Positions 34,460-43,721 of a DNA stretch of 64,000 nt are shown here, one piece after another (position 1 is the first letter of the stretch; each line of letters begins with the position of its first letter). Source of the stretch: Brachyspira hyodysenteriae ATCC 27164 (lineage in GTDB: Bacteria > Spirochaetota > Brachyspiria > Brachyspirales > Brachyspiraceae); assembly GCF_001676785.2 (NCBI RefSeq), contig NZ_CP015910.2:496001-560000 (forward strand), given 5' to 3'. Position numbers and translations under genes: made by a program. Under the pieces are notes generated by a model. It saw only the letters and a list, made by a program, of their open reading frames with translations. It was not told the DNA's origin and made no database searches.

Positions 34460-35107
34460 TTATAATTTTGGTACTTTGAATCTCAAACCAAATAATACTT
34501 CATGATATCCGTCCGCTTTAGTATCCAATAAATATCTGTATCCCAAATCTATAGACATATATGGTAATACATTATAAGCCATTCCTCCGCTGAATCCGAA
34601 AACTATCGTACTTTTTGATAGTCTCTTTTGTATTTTATTATTATCAGTATATGTACCTACTAAATAGTCATTTATTCTAGTTCCTATGGATATTCCTAAA
34701 TATATCGTAAAAGGAGGGTATTTATCCAATAAGGTTTGTTTGTAGCTTTCATCTGTTAATTCTTCTTTGATTAAAAAGAAATTAATATCAAAATATATAG
34801 AACCTAATAGGGTATGCATTTTTATATCATTGGTCATACCTATTACACTTCTTCCCATATATTCAAATTCAAATCTTACAGGAGAAGATTTATTTATAGT
34901 TGGTATGCTGTATCCTAAAGAAAATCCTCCGCCTAGATAATTAAAATATCCTAGATCACTATCTGTTTTTTTATAGGCATAATTTCCATCATGTGAAAAA
35001 ATAAATTTAGGAGTAATATATAAACCTTCAGGAATAAATGAAAATAGTTTTTGATTATTAAAAAATAAAAACATAATCATAAATATAATTAAATAATATC
35101 TTTTCAT
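34460..35107 (-). CDS. Outer-membrane beta-barrel protein, paralogue of 35119
   Basis: 215 residues with a Sec signal peptide (about 1-24). Strand-like alternation and Gly/aromatic motifs (YLGGGFSLGYSIP, RFEFEYMGRS, MSIDLGYRYLLD, VLFGLRFKVPKL) resemble small OmpA/opacity-type barrels. Aligns by eye with the 35119 product across the whole length. It starts 11 bases after that gene, so co-transcription is likely. Confidence 0.72.
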   Translation of the reverse strand: MKRYYLIIFMIMFLFFNNQKLFSFIPEGLYITPKFIFSHDGNYAYKKTDSDLGYFNYLGGGFSLGYSIPTINKSSPVRFEFEYMGRSVIGMTNDIKMHTLLGSIYFDINFFLIKEELTDESYKQTLLDKYPPFTIYLGISIGTRINDYLVGTYTDNNKIQKRLSKSTIVFGFSGGMAYNVLPYMSIDLGYRYLLDTKADGYHEVLFGLRFKVPKL

Positions 35108-35118
35108 CTAATCCGCTC

Positions 35119-35787
35119 CTAAAAATTAAACCTTAAAGATGCCACTATATCATGATTAGACTGAAGTTCTGTAGTGAAAGTTACTCTATAGCTTAAATCT
35201 AAACTAATTAACGGAGTTATATGAAACGCAAAACCGCCTCCAAGTCCGTAAAGAAATTGCACCATATTATAGTAATAACTATAATTAAAAATACCATTCT
35301 GTTCAAAAATATTACTAGTTATATATGTATTTAGTCCTGCCCCCATCAAGAATCCGGCATAAACAGACATTAAAGGTCTTTTCCCATTATTAATTCTAGT
35401 TCTAATTGAATCAGGATTATCATAATTTACATACCAAAAATAGAAATCATAATAAGCACCAAATAAAAAACTATGTGAATACATTGTTTTTACTCTTGGT
35501 ATATAAACATTTTCTGAAATAGGATTTCTATATAGATATTCAAATTCAAGTCTTACAGTGCTGTATTTATGAAATATGTCGAAATTGTATCCTATTGAAA
35601 TACCTCCTCCTACATATAAGTTTTGTATATTTTTTTTATCATCATTTGGTTTTCTTATTCCTGAATCTTCTATCTCCAACAAAAATTTAGGCGATAAATA
35701 AACTCCTATATCATATGCTATAAGAGTATTAGTTAGGCAAACTATAAATAAACAGCCAATTGAAAACTTTTTTATTATAAACTTCAT
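35119..35787 (-). CDS. Outer-membrane beta-barrel protein, paralogue of 34460
   Basis: 222 residues; signal peptide about 1-24. YVGGGISIGYNFD, RLEFEYLYRN, YGLGGGFAFHITPLISLDLSYR and the final SLRFNF are shared in order with the 34460 product, indicating an old tandem duplication. Function and ligand unknown; predicted to sit in the outer membrane. Confidence 0.72.
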   Translation of the reverse strand: MKFIIKKFSIGCLFIVCLTNTLIAYDIGVYLSPKFLLEIEDSGIRKPNDDKKNIQNLYVGGGISIGYNFDIFHKYSTVRLEFEYLYRNPISENVYIPRVKTMYSHSFLFGAYYDFYFWYVNYDNPDSIRTRINNGKRPLMSVYAGFLMGAGLNTYITSNIFEQNGIFNYSYYYNMVQFLYGLGGGFAFHITPLISLDLSYRVTFTTELQSNHDIVASLRFNF

Positions 35788-35807
35788 AAAATAATTTCCT
35801 TAAAATA

Positions 35808-36617
35808 TCAAAAAAGTATTCCAATAGAAAATCTTGGAAGAGGTACTAGTCTTATCAAGCTTTTATATGAAATACCTATATCAATTATTGATATATCTAA
35901 AAAAGGACGAATACCGCTATTAACTCCTAATCCTCTCGATAAATCTATTCTAAATCCCATTTCTCCGGATATATAAAAATCCATTATATTGCTATTTCTA
36001 TTTGTATATGATGATGAATCTTTTTGATATTCTCTGCCATGTGTTATAAACAATGTTGTTCCAACTTTAGGCATTAAGAAAAATCCTGATGCTCTGTCTT
36101 TCTTATTAAAATAAAATCTTAAACCTGCAGAAAGTCCGAGTCCATATACATTTCCATTGTATGTGGCTTTTGAATTATCATAATATGTTTTCATATTATA
36201 AAAGCCGGCATCTACATTAACATCCATTTTTTCAGTTAGTCTGTATGTATATGTAAGTCCCAATCCGAAAGTACCTTGCAGCTTTAGATTGCTTGGATCA
36301 TTACTAGGTAAAGCAAGATTAAAAACTGACGGAGCTATAAGCATATAAAAAATTGTAGGTCCGAAATCAACTCCTATAGAATGTCTATGAGAGCTTAGAG
36401 CATCATTTATATTTGCTATACTATTATTATTTGCTGTACTGTTATTATAGTTATTATTATTTGCTGTACTGTTATTATAGTTATTATTATTTGCTGTACT
36501 GTCATTATAATTATTATTATTTGCATTTTTATTTATAATATTGTTTGAAGGTTCTTGTGCTAGAATATTATTAGCAAGTATAAATAAAAATAAAATTATT
36601 AATATATTCTTTTTCAT
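35808..36617 (-). CDS. Outer-membrane protein with tandem Asn-rich repeats
   Basis: 269 residues. A signal peptide ends near ILAQ, then a linker made of three 10-residue units NNNNYNxSTA precedes the barrel (SIGVDFGPTIF ... PRFSIGILF). The linker is encoded by 30-base direct repeats (36421-36524), so its length can vary by slippage without breaking the frame. The C-terminal barrel shares PFLDISIIDIG-type strands with the 36631 product. Likely surface-related; function unknown. Confidence 0.72.
   Translation of the reverse strand: MKKNILIILFLFILANNILAQEPSNNIINKNANNNNYNDSTANNNNYNNSTANNNNYNNSTANNNSIANINDALSSHRHSIGVDFGPTIFYMLIAPSVFNLALPSNDPSNLKLQGTFGLGLTYTYRLTEKMDVNVDAGFYNMKTYYDNSKATYNGNVYGLGLSAGLRFYFNKKDRASGFFLMPKVGTTLFITHGREYQKDSSSYTNRNSNIMDFYISGEMGFRIDLSRGLGVNSGIRPFLDISIIDIGISYKSLIRLVPLPRFSIGILF
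36421..36524 (-). repeat. 30-base tandem repeat inside a surface-protein gene
   Basis: Three consecutive 30-base units, each containing TTTGCTGTACTGTTATTATA (the last with a C in GTCATTAT), then a partial fourth. Because 30 is a multiple of three, copy-number change alters linker length without a frameshift. Confidence 0.88.
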
Positions 36618-36630
36618 TATTTATACCTCA

Positions 36631-37578
36631 CTAAAACCTTAGACTGAACCCTATTCTAGGGAACAATGAAAATCTTATGGCTGATACATAATTAAGCCAT
36701 ACAGGGAATGAATTCCAACTAGGTATTACTGCCCCTACATCAACCAAACCACTTCCAAAGAAAGTAATGCCTTCTCTTATATCCCCGTAAACCCCAGACA
36801 TTCCGGATCTTATATAATATCCGATTTCCAGTATTGAAATATCTATATATGGCTTAACAGGCCATTCTTTATGCGGGAATAATTCTATAGTCCATCCTAG
36901 TTCATAAGAAAGATACATAGTAGCATCAATCGTATGTCTTTTAGTTTTAAGTCCGCTTATTCCATTTTCTGTTTCTATATCAGACATTAAAGCTTCTATA
37001 CCAAATCTGAATGTATTAACAACTTCTCTTTTTTTACCGCCATAGAATTTTACTCCTATTGTAACAGGAAAATATATTAATGATGCTTTAAGATATGTAT
37101 CAGATCCAATCAGACTTCCTATATTATTTCCTATAATATTGCCTGTATTTCCGGAACTAGGAAGTAAAGAACCTGCTAAATCTCCTACTTTATCCTTGGG
37201 TATTCCAAGTTGGAATGACATAGCTTGTACGCCGAATCCTATTTCTACACCTATTCTAGGATGCAGCAATAATGTATATGATATGTTTGGAACATACCAG
37301 AAGCTTCCCTTTACATCCAAAGCGTTTATAAATTTTGCATTTTCTCCTAAATCAACACCTAATAATCCGCTGAATGTTTCATAATTATCAAATATTGTAT
37401 TAAGCATAGGTGGAAATAATCCGGCATATCCAGGGCTTAAATTTACGCTTACTATTTGTCTGCCTTTAATCCAGCTATAAGTATTTGTATCCGACTGTGT
37501 GGACAGAGCTATTCCATTAGCATATAAATTAATAAATGATATATTAAATACTATAATAGCTGTAAGGATTTTTTTCAT
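36631..37578 (-). CDS. Outer-membrane beta-barrel protein
   Basis: 315 residues; signal peptide about 1-20 (SFINLYAN). Barrel-like strands run to the final RFSLFPRIGFSLRF. PYIDISILEIGYYIRSG parallels PFLDISIIDIGISYKSL in the 35808 product, so the two are probably distant paralogues. It is 13 bases upstream of that gene in transcription order. Function unknown. Confidence 0.7.
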   Translation of the reverse strand: MKKILTAIIVFNISFINLYANGIALSTQSDTNTYSWIKGRQIVSVNLSPGYAGLFPPMLNTIFDNYETFSGLLGVDLGENAKFINALDVKGSFWYVPNISYTLLLHPRIGVEIGFGVQAMSFQLGIPKDKVGDLAGSLLPSSGNTGNIIGNNIGSLIGSDTYLKASLIYFPVTIGVKFYGGKKREVVNTFRFGIEALMSDIETENGISGLKTKRHTIDATMYLSYELGWTIELFPHKEWPVKPYIDISILEIGYYIRSGMSGVYGDIREGITFFGSGLVDVGAVIPSWNSFPVWLNYVSAIRFSLFPRIGFSLRF

Positions 37579-37602
37579 AAAATATACCTTAAAAAATTAT
37601 TG

Positions 37603-38127
37603 TTATGATTTTGCCGGACCTATTGTGTTAGGATTTCCAAAGTTGCTGCCGTCTAATTTTCCAAACAAATCCTTTAATCTCTTTTTTTCTTCTTCTGATA
37701 CTCCAGCAGTTGAAGCTATTTTATCTACATCTACTTTACTAGGATCTCCTCCGCTATTTATTATATCTTTCATAACACCAGTAACATTTTCTTCGCCTAC
37801 TATATTCATAATTTCATCAATAGATTCTTTTGCTTTCTCATCCATTTCTACAGTGTATAAATTATCTCCGCCAGGAACTGCTACTATATATCCTTTATCT
37901 CCGCCTTTATATACACCGCCTACACCTAATATTTGATCTTCAAATGTATATTCTTTACCATCTATTGTTAATTTATTTCCATCAACTTTTACTTTGTCCC
38001 AATTACCGCTTTGCATTTTACCTAAAAAGAAATCGGGCCCTGGAGATGTTATAGTAAGAGTTGTTTTTTTACATGAGAATGCTGTTATTAAAATGAAAAT
38101 TATTAATATATATCTATAAAATTTCAT
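37603..38127 (-). CDS. Small lipoprotein heading the surface-protein island
   Basis: 174 residues with lipobox FSC (Cys at about residue 19). The mature part is Gly/Asp/Lys-rich (VGGVYKGGDKGYIVAVPGGD) with a helical C-terminus (GVSEEEKKRLKDLFGKL). No family recognised. CAGGAGAG precedes the ATG. The 306-base spacer upstream (38128-38433) is A/T-rich and holds only the promoter of the divergent HIRAN gene. Confidence 0.7.
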   Translation of the reverse strand: MKFYRYILIIFILITAFSCKKTTLTITSPGPDFFLGKMQSGNWDKVKVDGNKLTIDGKEYTFEDQILGVGGVYKGGDKGYIVAVPGGDNLYTVEMDEKAKESIDEIMNIVGEENVTGVMKDIINSGGDPSKVDVDKIASTAGVSEEEKKRLKDLFGKLDGSNFGNPNTIGPAKS

Positions 38128-38362
38128 TATATGCTCTCCTGAAATAATAATTATATTTAAATTATATAATTTTTATTTATAAAAACAACTAAAAATAAAA
38201 TGCACTTATATAAACTCGGATACATATACATTAAAATTTAATTTTATAATTGTTCAATATAATGTTAAAATATATAGTATTTATATGTTTGTTTGATTTA
38301 TATAGAATATTAATTGTGAAAAATACGTATATAAATATTTTTATTATTTGTATTATTAATGC

Positions 38363-38391
38363 TTGACAGAAAATTTGAATTGAAGTAAAAT
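38363..38391 (+). promoter_or_regulatory. Promoter of the HIRAN gene
   Basis: TTGACA (38363-38368), 17-base spacer, TAAAAT (38386-38391), about 43 bases before the ATG. Confidence 0.7.
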
Positions 38392-38433
38392 TCTCAAATA
38401 CGCATTAAAGAATTAAGGTAAATCTTTCGTCTT

Positions 38434-38856
38434 ATGGATAAAAATACAGAACATATCACTTGTCTAATTAATCATGAAGAAAGTTTTAAAAGGATTATTA
38501 TAAATAGGAATTACAAAACAAAAAGATACTATATAGATTTTTTTGTTGCAGGATATAAATATAATAATGGAAAAGATGTTATAGATTTATTACTTAAAAA
38601 TGAGCCTATAAATTTACTTCGTGATATAACAAATCCTTATGACAGATTCGCTATAGCTATTTATGATAGAAGTTTTGATTTCAGATTAGGTTATGTTCCT
38701 AGTGTTATTTCACCTTTAATATCATATAAGTTAGAAGATAAAAGAAATAGAGTATATGCAAGAATAAAAAATGTAAAATTAGATGCTACAGATGAGTGTA
38801 AAATAGAAATAAGGGTATTTATAGATATAGCTAAGAAAAAGAAAAAAGCTATGTGA
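38434..38856 (+). CDS. Stand-alone HIRAN-domain protein
   Basis: 140 residues. The HIRAN pattern is clear: VAGYKYNNGKDVIDLL, then LLRDITNPYDRFAIAIYDRSFDFRLGYVP. HIRAN domains bind DNA ends, often 3' single-stranded ends, and occur fused to SNF2 helicases or nucleases. Here the domain stands alone with no fused effector. Directly upstream of holA (46 bases), which suggests a DNA-replication or repair context, though co-transcription is not proven. Own promoter. Confidence 0.85.
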   Translation: MDKNTEHITCLINHEESFKRIIINRNYKTKRYYIDFFVAGYKYNNGKDVIDLLLKNEPINLLRDITNPYDRFAIAIYDRSFDFRLGYVPSVISPLISYKLEDKRNRVYARIKNVKLDATDECKIEIRVFIDIAKKKKKAM

Positions 38857-38902
38857 GCTATAATATTGCATATAAAAAAATATATGATATTATATATTCA
38901 TT

Positions 38903-39919
38903 ATGAATAAAGTTTCAGTAAAAACAGAGATTGAATTTCAAAAAGTCAAAGATAATTACATAAAAGAACCATTTAAACACTGTATTTATATACTAACAGG
39001 TAAGGAAAGGCTTTTTAAAAAGGCATTTATAGCAGCTATGCATTCAAATATGTTTCCAGATGAAGGAGACAGCGAGATGAATTATAGTGTATTTTATGAT
39101 AAAAATGATGCTATAGGTTTTACTCCTTTGGAAGTAGCTGATACTCCTCCGTTTGGATCTAAATTAAGATTAATAGTAATTTATAAATATAATAATTTTC
39201 AGGAAGATTTTTTAGATTACTGCTCAAATCCTTCAAAAACTTCTATAGTTATACTTGAAACAGAAAATTCTTTGGAAGAAGATCCTATATACAAATATTT
39301 TTCCAAAAAGAAAGATATTAATAATATATATTTTATAGATTTTCCGCTTCCAGATGAAAAAGATTTCAGAGGATTAATAAATGCTTATATAATTAAACAA
39401 GGTAAAAAAATATCTTCTGAGGCAATAGAATACCTTATTAATAATATAAATTTGGATTATGATTCACTTTATTCTGAACTTGGAAAAATATGCAGCTATA
39501 ATGATAAAGAATATTTGAATGTTGAAGATATTGCAGATTTTACTTATGTATCAAAAAACAGAAATATATTTGATTTTTTAGATGCTGTTTTTGAAAGAGA
39601 TAGAAGAAAATCTTTCAGTATAATGCATAGATTAGATCAAGATGCTTCAAGTTCTTTAACTTTGATGATGAATAATTTTATGGCTATTTATTATATGAAA
39701 ATATTTCCGCCTCAAACTACATTGAGTGAAATAAGCAAATTGACAAAAATACCAGAATTTATATTGAAAAAGAAAAAAACTTCACTTAAATTGTTTTCAT
39801 TAGAAGAGGTAGTAAACATATTATCCAAAATATCATATTTAAATACTTTAAGTGTTACTACACCTGCAAATATATTCAAAGCACATTTTGAATTATTTTT
39901 ATTTACAATAACAAGATAA
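38903..39919 (+). CDS. holA: DNA polymerase III subunit delta
   Basis: Clamp-loader subunit that opens the beta sliding clamp. 338 residues, normal length. HCIYILTGKERLFKKAFIAAM corresponds to the N-terminal LxGxExxL region of HolA; RLIVIYKYNNF, EYLINNINLDYDSLYSELGKICSY and NIFDFLDAVFERDRRKS follow family order. It is a divergent but complete member. A/T-rich spacer (39920-40180) follows, with nothing besides the next promoter. Confidence 0.85.
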   Translation: MNKVSVKTEIEFQKVKDNYIKEPFKHCIYILTGKERLFKKAFIAAMHSNMFPDEGDSEMNYSVFYDKNDAIGFTPLEVADTPPFGSKLRLIVIYKYNNFQEDFLDYCSNPSKTSIVILETENSLEEDPIYKYFSKKKDINNIYFIDFPLPDEKDFRGLINAYIIKQGKKISSEAIEYLINNINLDYDSLYSELGKICSYNDKEYLNVEDIADFTYVSKNRNIFDFLDAVFERDRRKSFSIMHRLDQDASSSLTLMMNNFMAIYYMKIFPPQTTLSEISKLTKIPEFILKKKKTSLKLFSLEEVVNILSKISYLNTLSVTTPANIFKAHFELFLFTITR

Positions 39920-40124
39920 AATTGTAAACATAATTAGGTATAATTCTATTATATAAGCATTTTTATAATATAATATTCTGAAATATTTAAACTAAAAATA
40001 CATTTTGTATTTAATTTATCAGCATTTATTTTACATAATTATATATTCTAACATAAAAATTAGATAAATAGAACAACTTTTATACTACAATTCATAAATT
40101 TGTTCCATATTAATAGAATTTGCT

Positions 40125-40153
40125 TTGACAAATAACATTTTATTTTGTATAAT
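40125..40153 (+). promoter_or_regulatory. Consensus promoter of the ComFB-domain gene
   Basis: TTGACA (40125-40130), 17-base spacer, TATAAT (40148-40153); both hexamers and spacing are consensus. TAGGAGGAG follows as a strong ribosome site. Confidence 0.85.
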
Positions 40154-40180
40154 ATATATTAATTAGGAGGAGTTTTTTCT

Positions 40181-40855
40181 ATGTATTTAGTAAACCTTAT
40201 GGAACAGAAAGTTTCAAAACTAGCCGATTCATACCTAAAAGAAAAAAATATTCCCGTTAATACTAATATGCGTATGGATATAATAGCATATACTCTAAAT
40301 AGAGTTCAGCCACAATATGTTACAAGTGCCAGAGGAGTTCTTCATAGCTATAATAGGGATCCTATACAGAGCAATACAGAAATATTAAGTATTATAGCAG
40401 ATGCTTGCGAAATAGTTACTAGAAGAAAGGAAAATACATTGTTGGAGTCAGTTCCTTCTATTGATGAAAGCGGATATTATCTAACTTATCCTAGTATAAT
40501 GGGTAATATTACTGCTTCTAATAATTTTGAAAAAATAGAAAATGCTTTAGTTTATATATTTTCAGATGGAAAAATATTACAAGGTTATGGAGTTAATTTC
40601 CCTAATCCTGCTATAGTATCAAGTAATGTTCCTGGTAAATTTATGTTCTGCTTTATGCCTAAAAGAGTGGATTCTAATTCTGAAGTTGAAGTTAAGCTTG
40701 ATATAGTGGTAGAATCTGAGAAATTTATGCAGTATGAAAGTGTATTAACTTTTAAGTTGAAACCATCATATTATAATGCAGGAGATATGCCGCTATTTTC
40801 TATAGAAGAGGTTAATGATATACTTCTTATAGAGAATCATAATATACCTAGCTGA
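40181..40855 (+). CDS. ComFB-domain protein, possible cyclic-di-nucleotide receptor
   Basis: 224 residues. The N-terminal ~85 residues match late-competence ComFB: LVNLMEQKVSKL, then MRMDIIAYTLNRVQPQYVTSARG. The C-terminal ~130 residues are a beta-rich domain I do not recognise (YYLTYPSIMGNI ... FMFCFMPKRVDSNSEVEVKLDI). ComFB proteins have recently been described as c-di-GMP-type receptors in other bacteria, so a signalling role is an inference here. No competence genes are nearby. Strong promoter and ribosome site imply high expression. Confidence 0.72.
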   Translation: MYLVNLMEQKVSKLADSYLKEKNIPVNTNMRMDIIAYTLNRVQPQYVTSARGVLHSYNRDPIQSNTEILSIIADACEIVTRRKENTLLESVPSIDESGYYLTYPSIMGNITASNNFEKIENALVYIFSDGKILQGYGVNFPNPAIVSSNVPGKFMFCFMPKRVDSNSEVEVKLDIVVESEKFMQYESVLTFKLKPSYYNAGDMPLFSIEEVNDILLIENHNIPS

Positions 40856-40912
40856 CTATAATGTATTTACCTATGTCAAATATACACCGGTTGAAGATTT
40901 GAAGAGAATTTG

Positions 40913-41464
40913 ATGAGAGTAATTAGATTTATAGTATTTGCATGTTTTTTAGTTATTTTTATAGTTATAGCGAACATAATTCATAAGAATATCAATTCTT
41001 ATGAGGTTGTTAATATAAAAAATCCCTTTACATATTATAACTTGATAGCTTACAGTAATAATGATATTAAATCATTGGCTTCTTTATCGTTTAAAGATTC
41101 TTTTGAAAGTTTAGCAGATATGTTTGATGTAGAAAGAGCTTTTGTTGTAAATAATATATTAAAAAAAGATATAAAAATTAGGGAAGATGATGCTGAGTTA
41201 ATCGTATTTACAGGAAGCAATTCAATATCGCAGATAACTGTAAATAGCTATGATAATGTTGAAAATTTATTTGAAAATGTTTTTGAAAGTTTAACTTCGA
41301 ATAATATACAATTAGAAAAGCAGTCTTTAGATGATGAAGAAGGAAATATTCTAGCAGAAATTTATACTCATAAAACTGATACGTATAAGTTAATTATAAC
41401 AAAGACTTATATGTCAAATGCTAGTAATTTATCTATAGATTATGTTAATTTGTCATCTTTATAA
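40913..41464 (+). CDS. Hypothetical membrane-anchored protein
   Basis: 183 residues. One N-terminal transmembrane or signal-anchor helix (residues about 3-22, RFIVFACFLVIFIVIANII), then an extracytoplasmic part with no recognised family (DDAELIVFTGSNSISQITVNSY). Starts could be TTG 40910 or ATG 40913; ATG is taken. Located 57 bases after the ComFB gene and possibly in the same transcript. Confidence 0.6.
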   Translation: MRVIRFIVFACFLVIFIVIANIIHKNINSYEVVNIKNPFTYYNLIAYSNNDIKSLASLSFKDSFESLADMFDVERAFVVNNILKKDIKIREDDAELIVFTGSNSISQITVNSYDNVENLFENVFESLTSNNIQLEKQSLDDEEGNILAEIYTHKTDTYKLIITKTYMSNASNLSIDYVNLSSL

Positions 41465-41506
41465 TGATTTTTTTCTGTATAATTTGTATAAAACATTATT
41501 TTTTTC

Positions 41507-41534
41507 TTGACAAATAATTTACTTGATATAATAT
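41507..41534 (+). promoter_or_regulatory. Promoter of the Fur-family gene
   Basis: TTGACA (41507-41512), then TATAAT at 41527-41532 (14-base spacer) or TAATAT at 41529-41534 (16-base spacer). Confidence 0.55.
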
Positions 41535-41582
41535 TACTAAATAAGATTAATTATTAATTGCTTTAGCAAGGAAATTAGGGTT

Positions 41583-41969
41583 ATGAATAATACAAGAAAT
41601 ACAATACAGAAACAAGTGATTTTAAATGCTGTAAGAGAGCTTCAAAATCATCCTACTTCAGAAGAAGTTTATAATCATATAAAACCAAACTTCCCATCTA
41701 TAAGTTTGGGCACAGTATATAGAAATCTTAATTTATTGTCAGAAACTAAAGAAATACAGAAATTATCTATAATAGATGATGCTGTACGTTTTGATCATAT
41801 AACAAATGATCATTATCATTTTCAATGCAGTAAATGTAAAAAATTATTAGATATACCAATGGAATATCAGAAGAAACTAGATGAATTAGTTTCTAAAGAA
41901 TATGATGTTGAGATATTCAAACATGATATTGTATTCACAGGTATCTGTAAAAATTGTAAAGATTTATAA
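41583..41969 (+). CDS. Fur/PerR-family metalloregulator
   Basis: 128-residue DNA-binding repressor. The N-terminal winged helix contains HPTSEEVYNHIKPNFPSISLGTVYRNL, the Fur-family signature. The dimerisation domain keeps structural zinc Cys pairs (CSKC and CKNC) and a His-rich metal site (FDHITNDHYHF). Length and the RFDH start of the metal site fit PerR, a peroxide sensor, better than Fur, but this cannot be decided. The exported rubrerythrin at 2.4 kb would be a typical target type. Confidence 0.88.
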   Translation: MNNTRNTIQKQVILNAVRELQNHPTSEEVYNHIKPNFPSISLGTVYRNLNLLSETKEIQKLSIIDDAVRFDHITNDHYHFQCSKCKKLLDIPMEYQKKLDELVSKEYDVEIFKHDIVFTGICKNCKDL

Positions 41970-42103
41970 TTTATTTGTGCATATTCTTATCATAAATTTT
42001 ATAATGATTTTTATTTTTTAATAATAAGTATATTGAAAGTCTTGATTTTAATATTTATATTTTATATACTATTTATATAACATTTTAAATTTAAGGAATA
42101 ATT

Positions 42104-43690
42104 ATGTCAAAAGGCTATTTAGCTTTAGTGCTGCATGCTCACTTGCCTTATGTGAGACACCCTGAACATGAAAATTTTTTGGAGGAAGAATGGTTATATG
42201 AAGCCATCACAGAAACTTATATACCTCTATTAGATGCTTATGATAGAATGGTAAATGATGGAGTAAATTTCAAGATAACTATGAGCGTAACTCCGCCTCT
42301 TATGAATATGTTGGCTAATGAATTGCTTCAAAATAGATATGTTAATTATATAGAGAAATTAATAAAATTGTCGGAATTAGAATGTGAAAGAACTTCATTA
42401 GATCCTAACTTTCACCATACAGCTGAATTTTACAGAGATAAGTTTAAAAAGATAAGAGATATTTTTGTTTATAAGTATAATAAAAACTTATTGAATGGAT
42501 TTAGATATTTCTTAGAAAGAGGTAATTTAGAAATAATAACCTGCGGTGCTACTCATGGATTCTTCCCATTTATGCAGGAATATCCTAAGGCAATAGAAGC
42601 TCAATTAAAAATGGCTGTAAAAACCCATGAAAGACATTTGGGTAGAAAGCCTACAGGAATATGGCTTGGTGAATGCGGTTTCTTCCCAGGACTTGAAAAA
42701 CATCTTGCCAATAATGGAATTAAATACTTCTTTGTTGATACTCATGGTATTATGTATGCTGACAAAGTACCTAAATATGGTGTTTATGCTCCTTTATACT
42801 GTTCAAGAGAGAGCAGGGTAGCAGCATTCGGAAGAGATATAGAGAGTTCAAGAAGTGTATGGAGTGCCGAAGTAGGTTATCCAGGAGACTTTAGATACAG
42901 AGAATTCTATAGAGATATAGGTTATGATTTGCCTTTCGAATATATTAAGGATTTCATACAAAGCAATGGACTTAGAAAGAATACAGGAATAAAATATTAT
43001 AGAATCACAGGTAAAGACTGTGCTAAAGAACCTTATAATCCTGAATGGGCTATGGAAGCTGCTGGAGATCATGCTGGAAACTTTATGTTCAATAGAGAAA
43101 AACAAATTGAATATTTAGATTCTGTTATGGACAGACCTCCTATAGTTGTATCTCCTTATGACGCTGAATTATTCGGACACTGGTGGTATGAAGGTCCTAT
43201 GTTCATAGAGTTCTTAATGAGAAAGATACACTATGATCAAAATACAATAGAGACTATTACACCTAAAGAATATTTGGAAAGACACCCTGTAAACCAAATA
43301 TCAATGCCTTCAATGTCAAGCTGGGGTGCTAACGGATATGGAGAAGTATGGCTTAATGGTACTAATGGTTGGATATACAGACACTTACATAAAGCTGCTG
43401 AAAGAATGATAGAATTAGCTCATGATTACTATAATGAAACAGGACTTTATGAGAGAGCATTGAATCAGGCAGCCCGTGAATTATTGCTTGCTCAAAGCAG
43501 CGACTGGGCTTTCATAATGCATACAGGTACTATGGTTGAATATGCAGTTAATACTACAAAATTATATATAAAGAGATTTACTGATCTTTATTATGCTATT
43601 AAAAACAGAGATTTAAACGAAGAATGGCTAAGCAAAATAGAATGGCGCGATGATATATTCCCAGAAATGGATTTCAGAATATACAATTAA
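42104..43690 (+). CDS. GH57 1,4-alpha-glucan branching enzyme
   Basis: Makes alpha-1,6 branches in glycogen-type polymers. 528 residues, GH57 catalytic barrel with the DUF1957 C-terminal domain. LALVLHAHLPYVRHPE is conserved region 1, WLGECGFFPGLE carries the nucleophile Glu, and SPYDAELFGHWWYEG the acid/base Asp. The ~530-residue length fits GH57 branching enzymes rather than amylopullulanases. Together with the phosphoglucomutase at 28.8 kb it points to glycogen storage. Terminator follows. Confidence 0.92.
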   Translation: MSKGYLALVLHAHLPYVRHPEHENFLEEEWLYEAITETYIPLLDAYDRMVNDGVNFKITMSVTPPLMNMLANELLQNRYVNYIEKLIKLSELECERTSLDPNFHHTAEFYRDKFKKIRDIFVYKYNKNLLNGFRYFLERGNLEIITCGATHGFFPFMQEYPKAIEAQLKMAVKTHERHLGRKPTGIWLGECGFFPGLEKHLANNGIKYFFVDTHGIMYADKVPKYGVYAPLYCSRESRVAAFGRDIESSRSVWSAEVGYPGDFRYREFYRDIGYDLPFEYIKDFIQSNGLRKNTGIKYYRITGKDCAKEPYNPEWAMEAAGDHAGNFMFNREKQIEYLDSVMDRPPIVVSPYDAELFGHWWYEGPMFIEFLMRKIHYDQNTIETITPKEYLERHPVNQISMPSMSSWGANGYGEVWLNGTNGWIYRHLHKAAERMIELAHDYYNETGLYERALNQAARELLLAQSSDWAFIMHTGTMVEYAVNTTKLYIKRFTDLYYAIKNRDLNEEWLSKIEWRDDIFPEMDFRIYN

Positions 43691-43721
43691 ATAATTCTGT
43701 TTTAGCGGAAATAAGTAAAAA

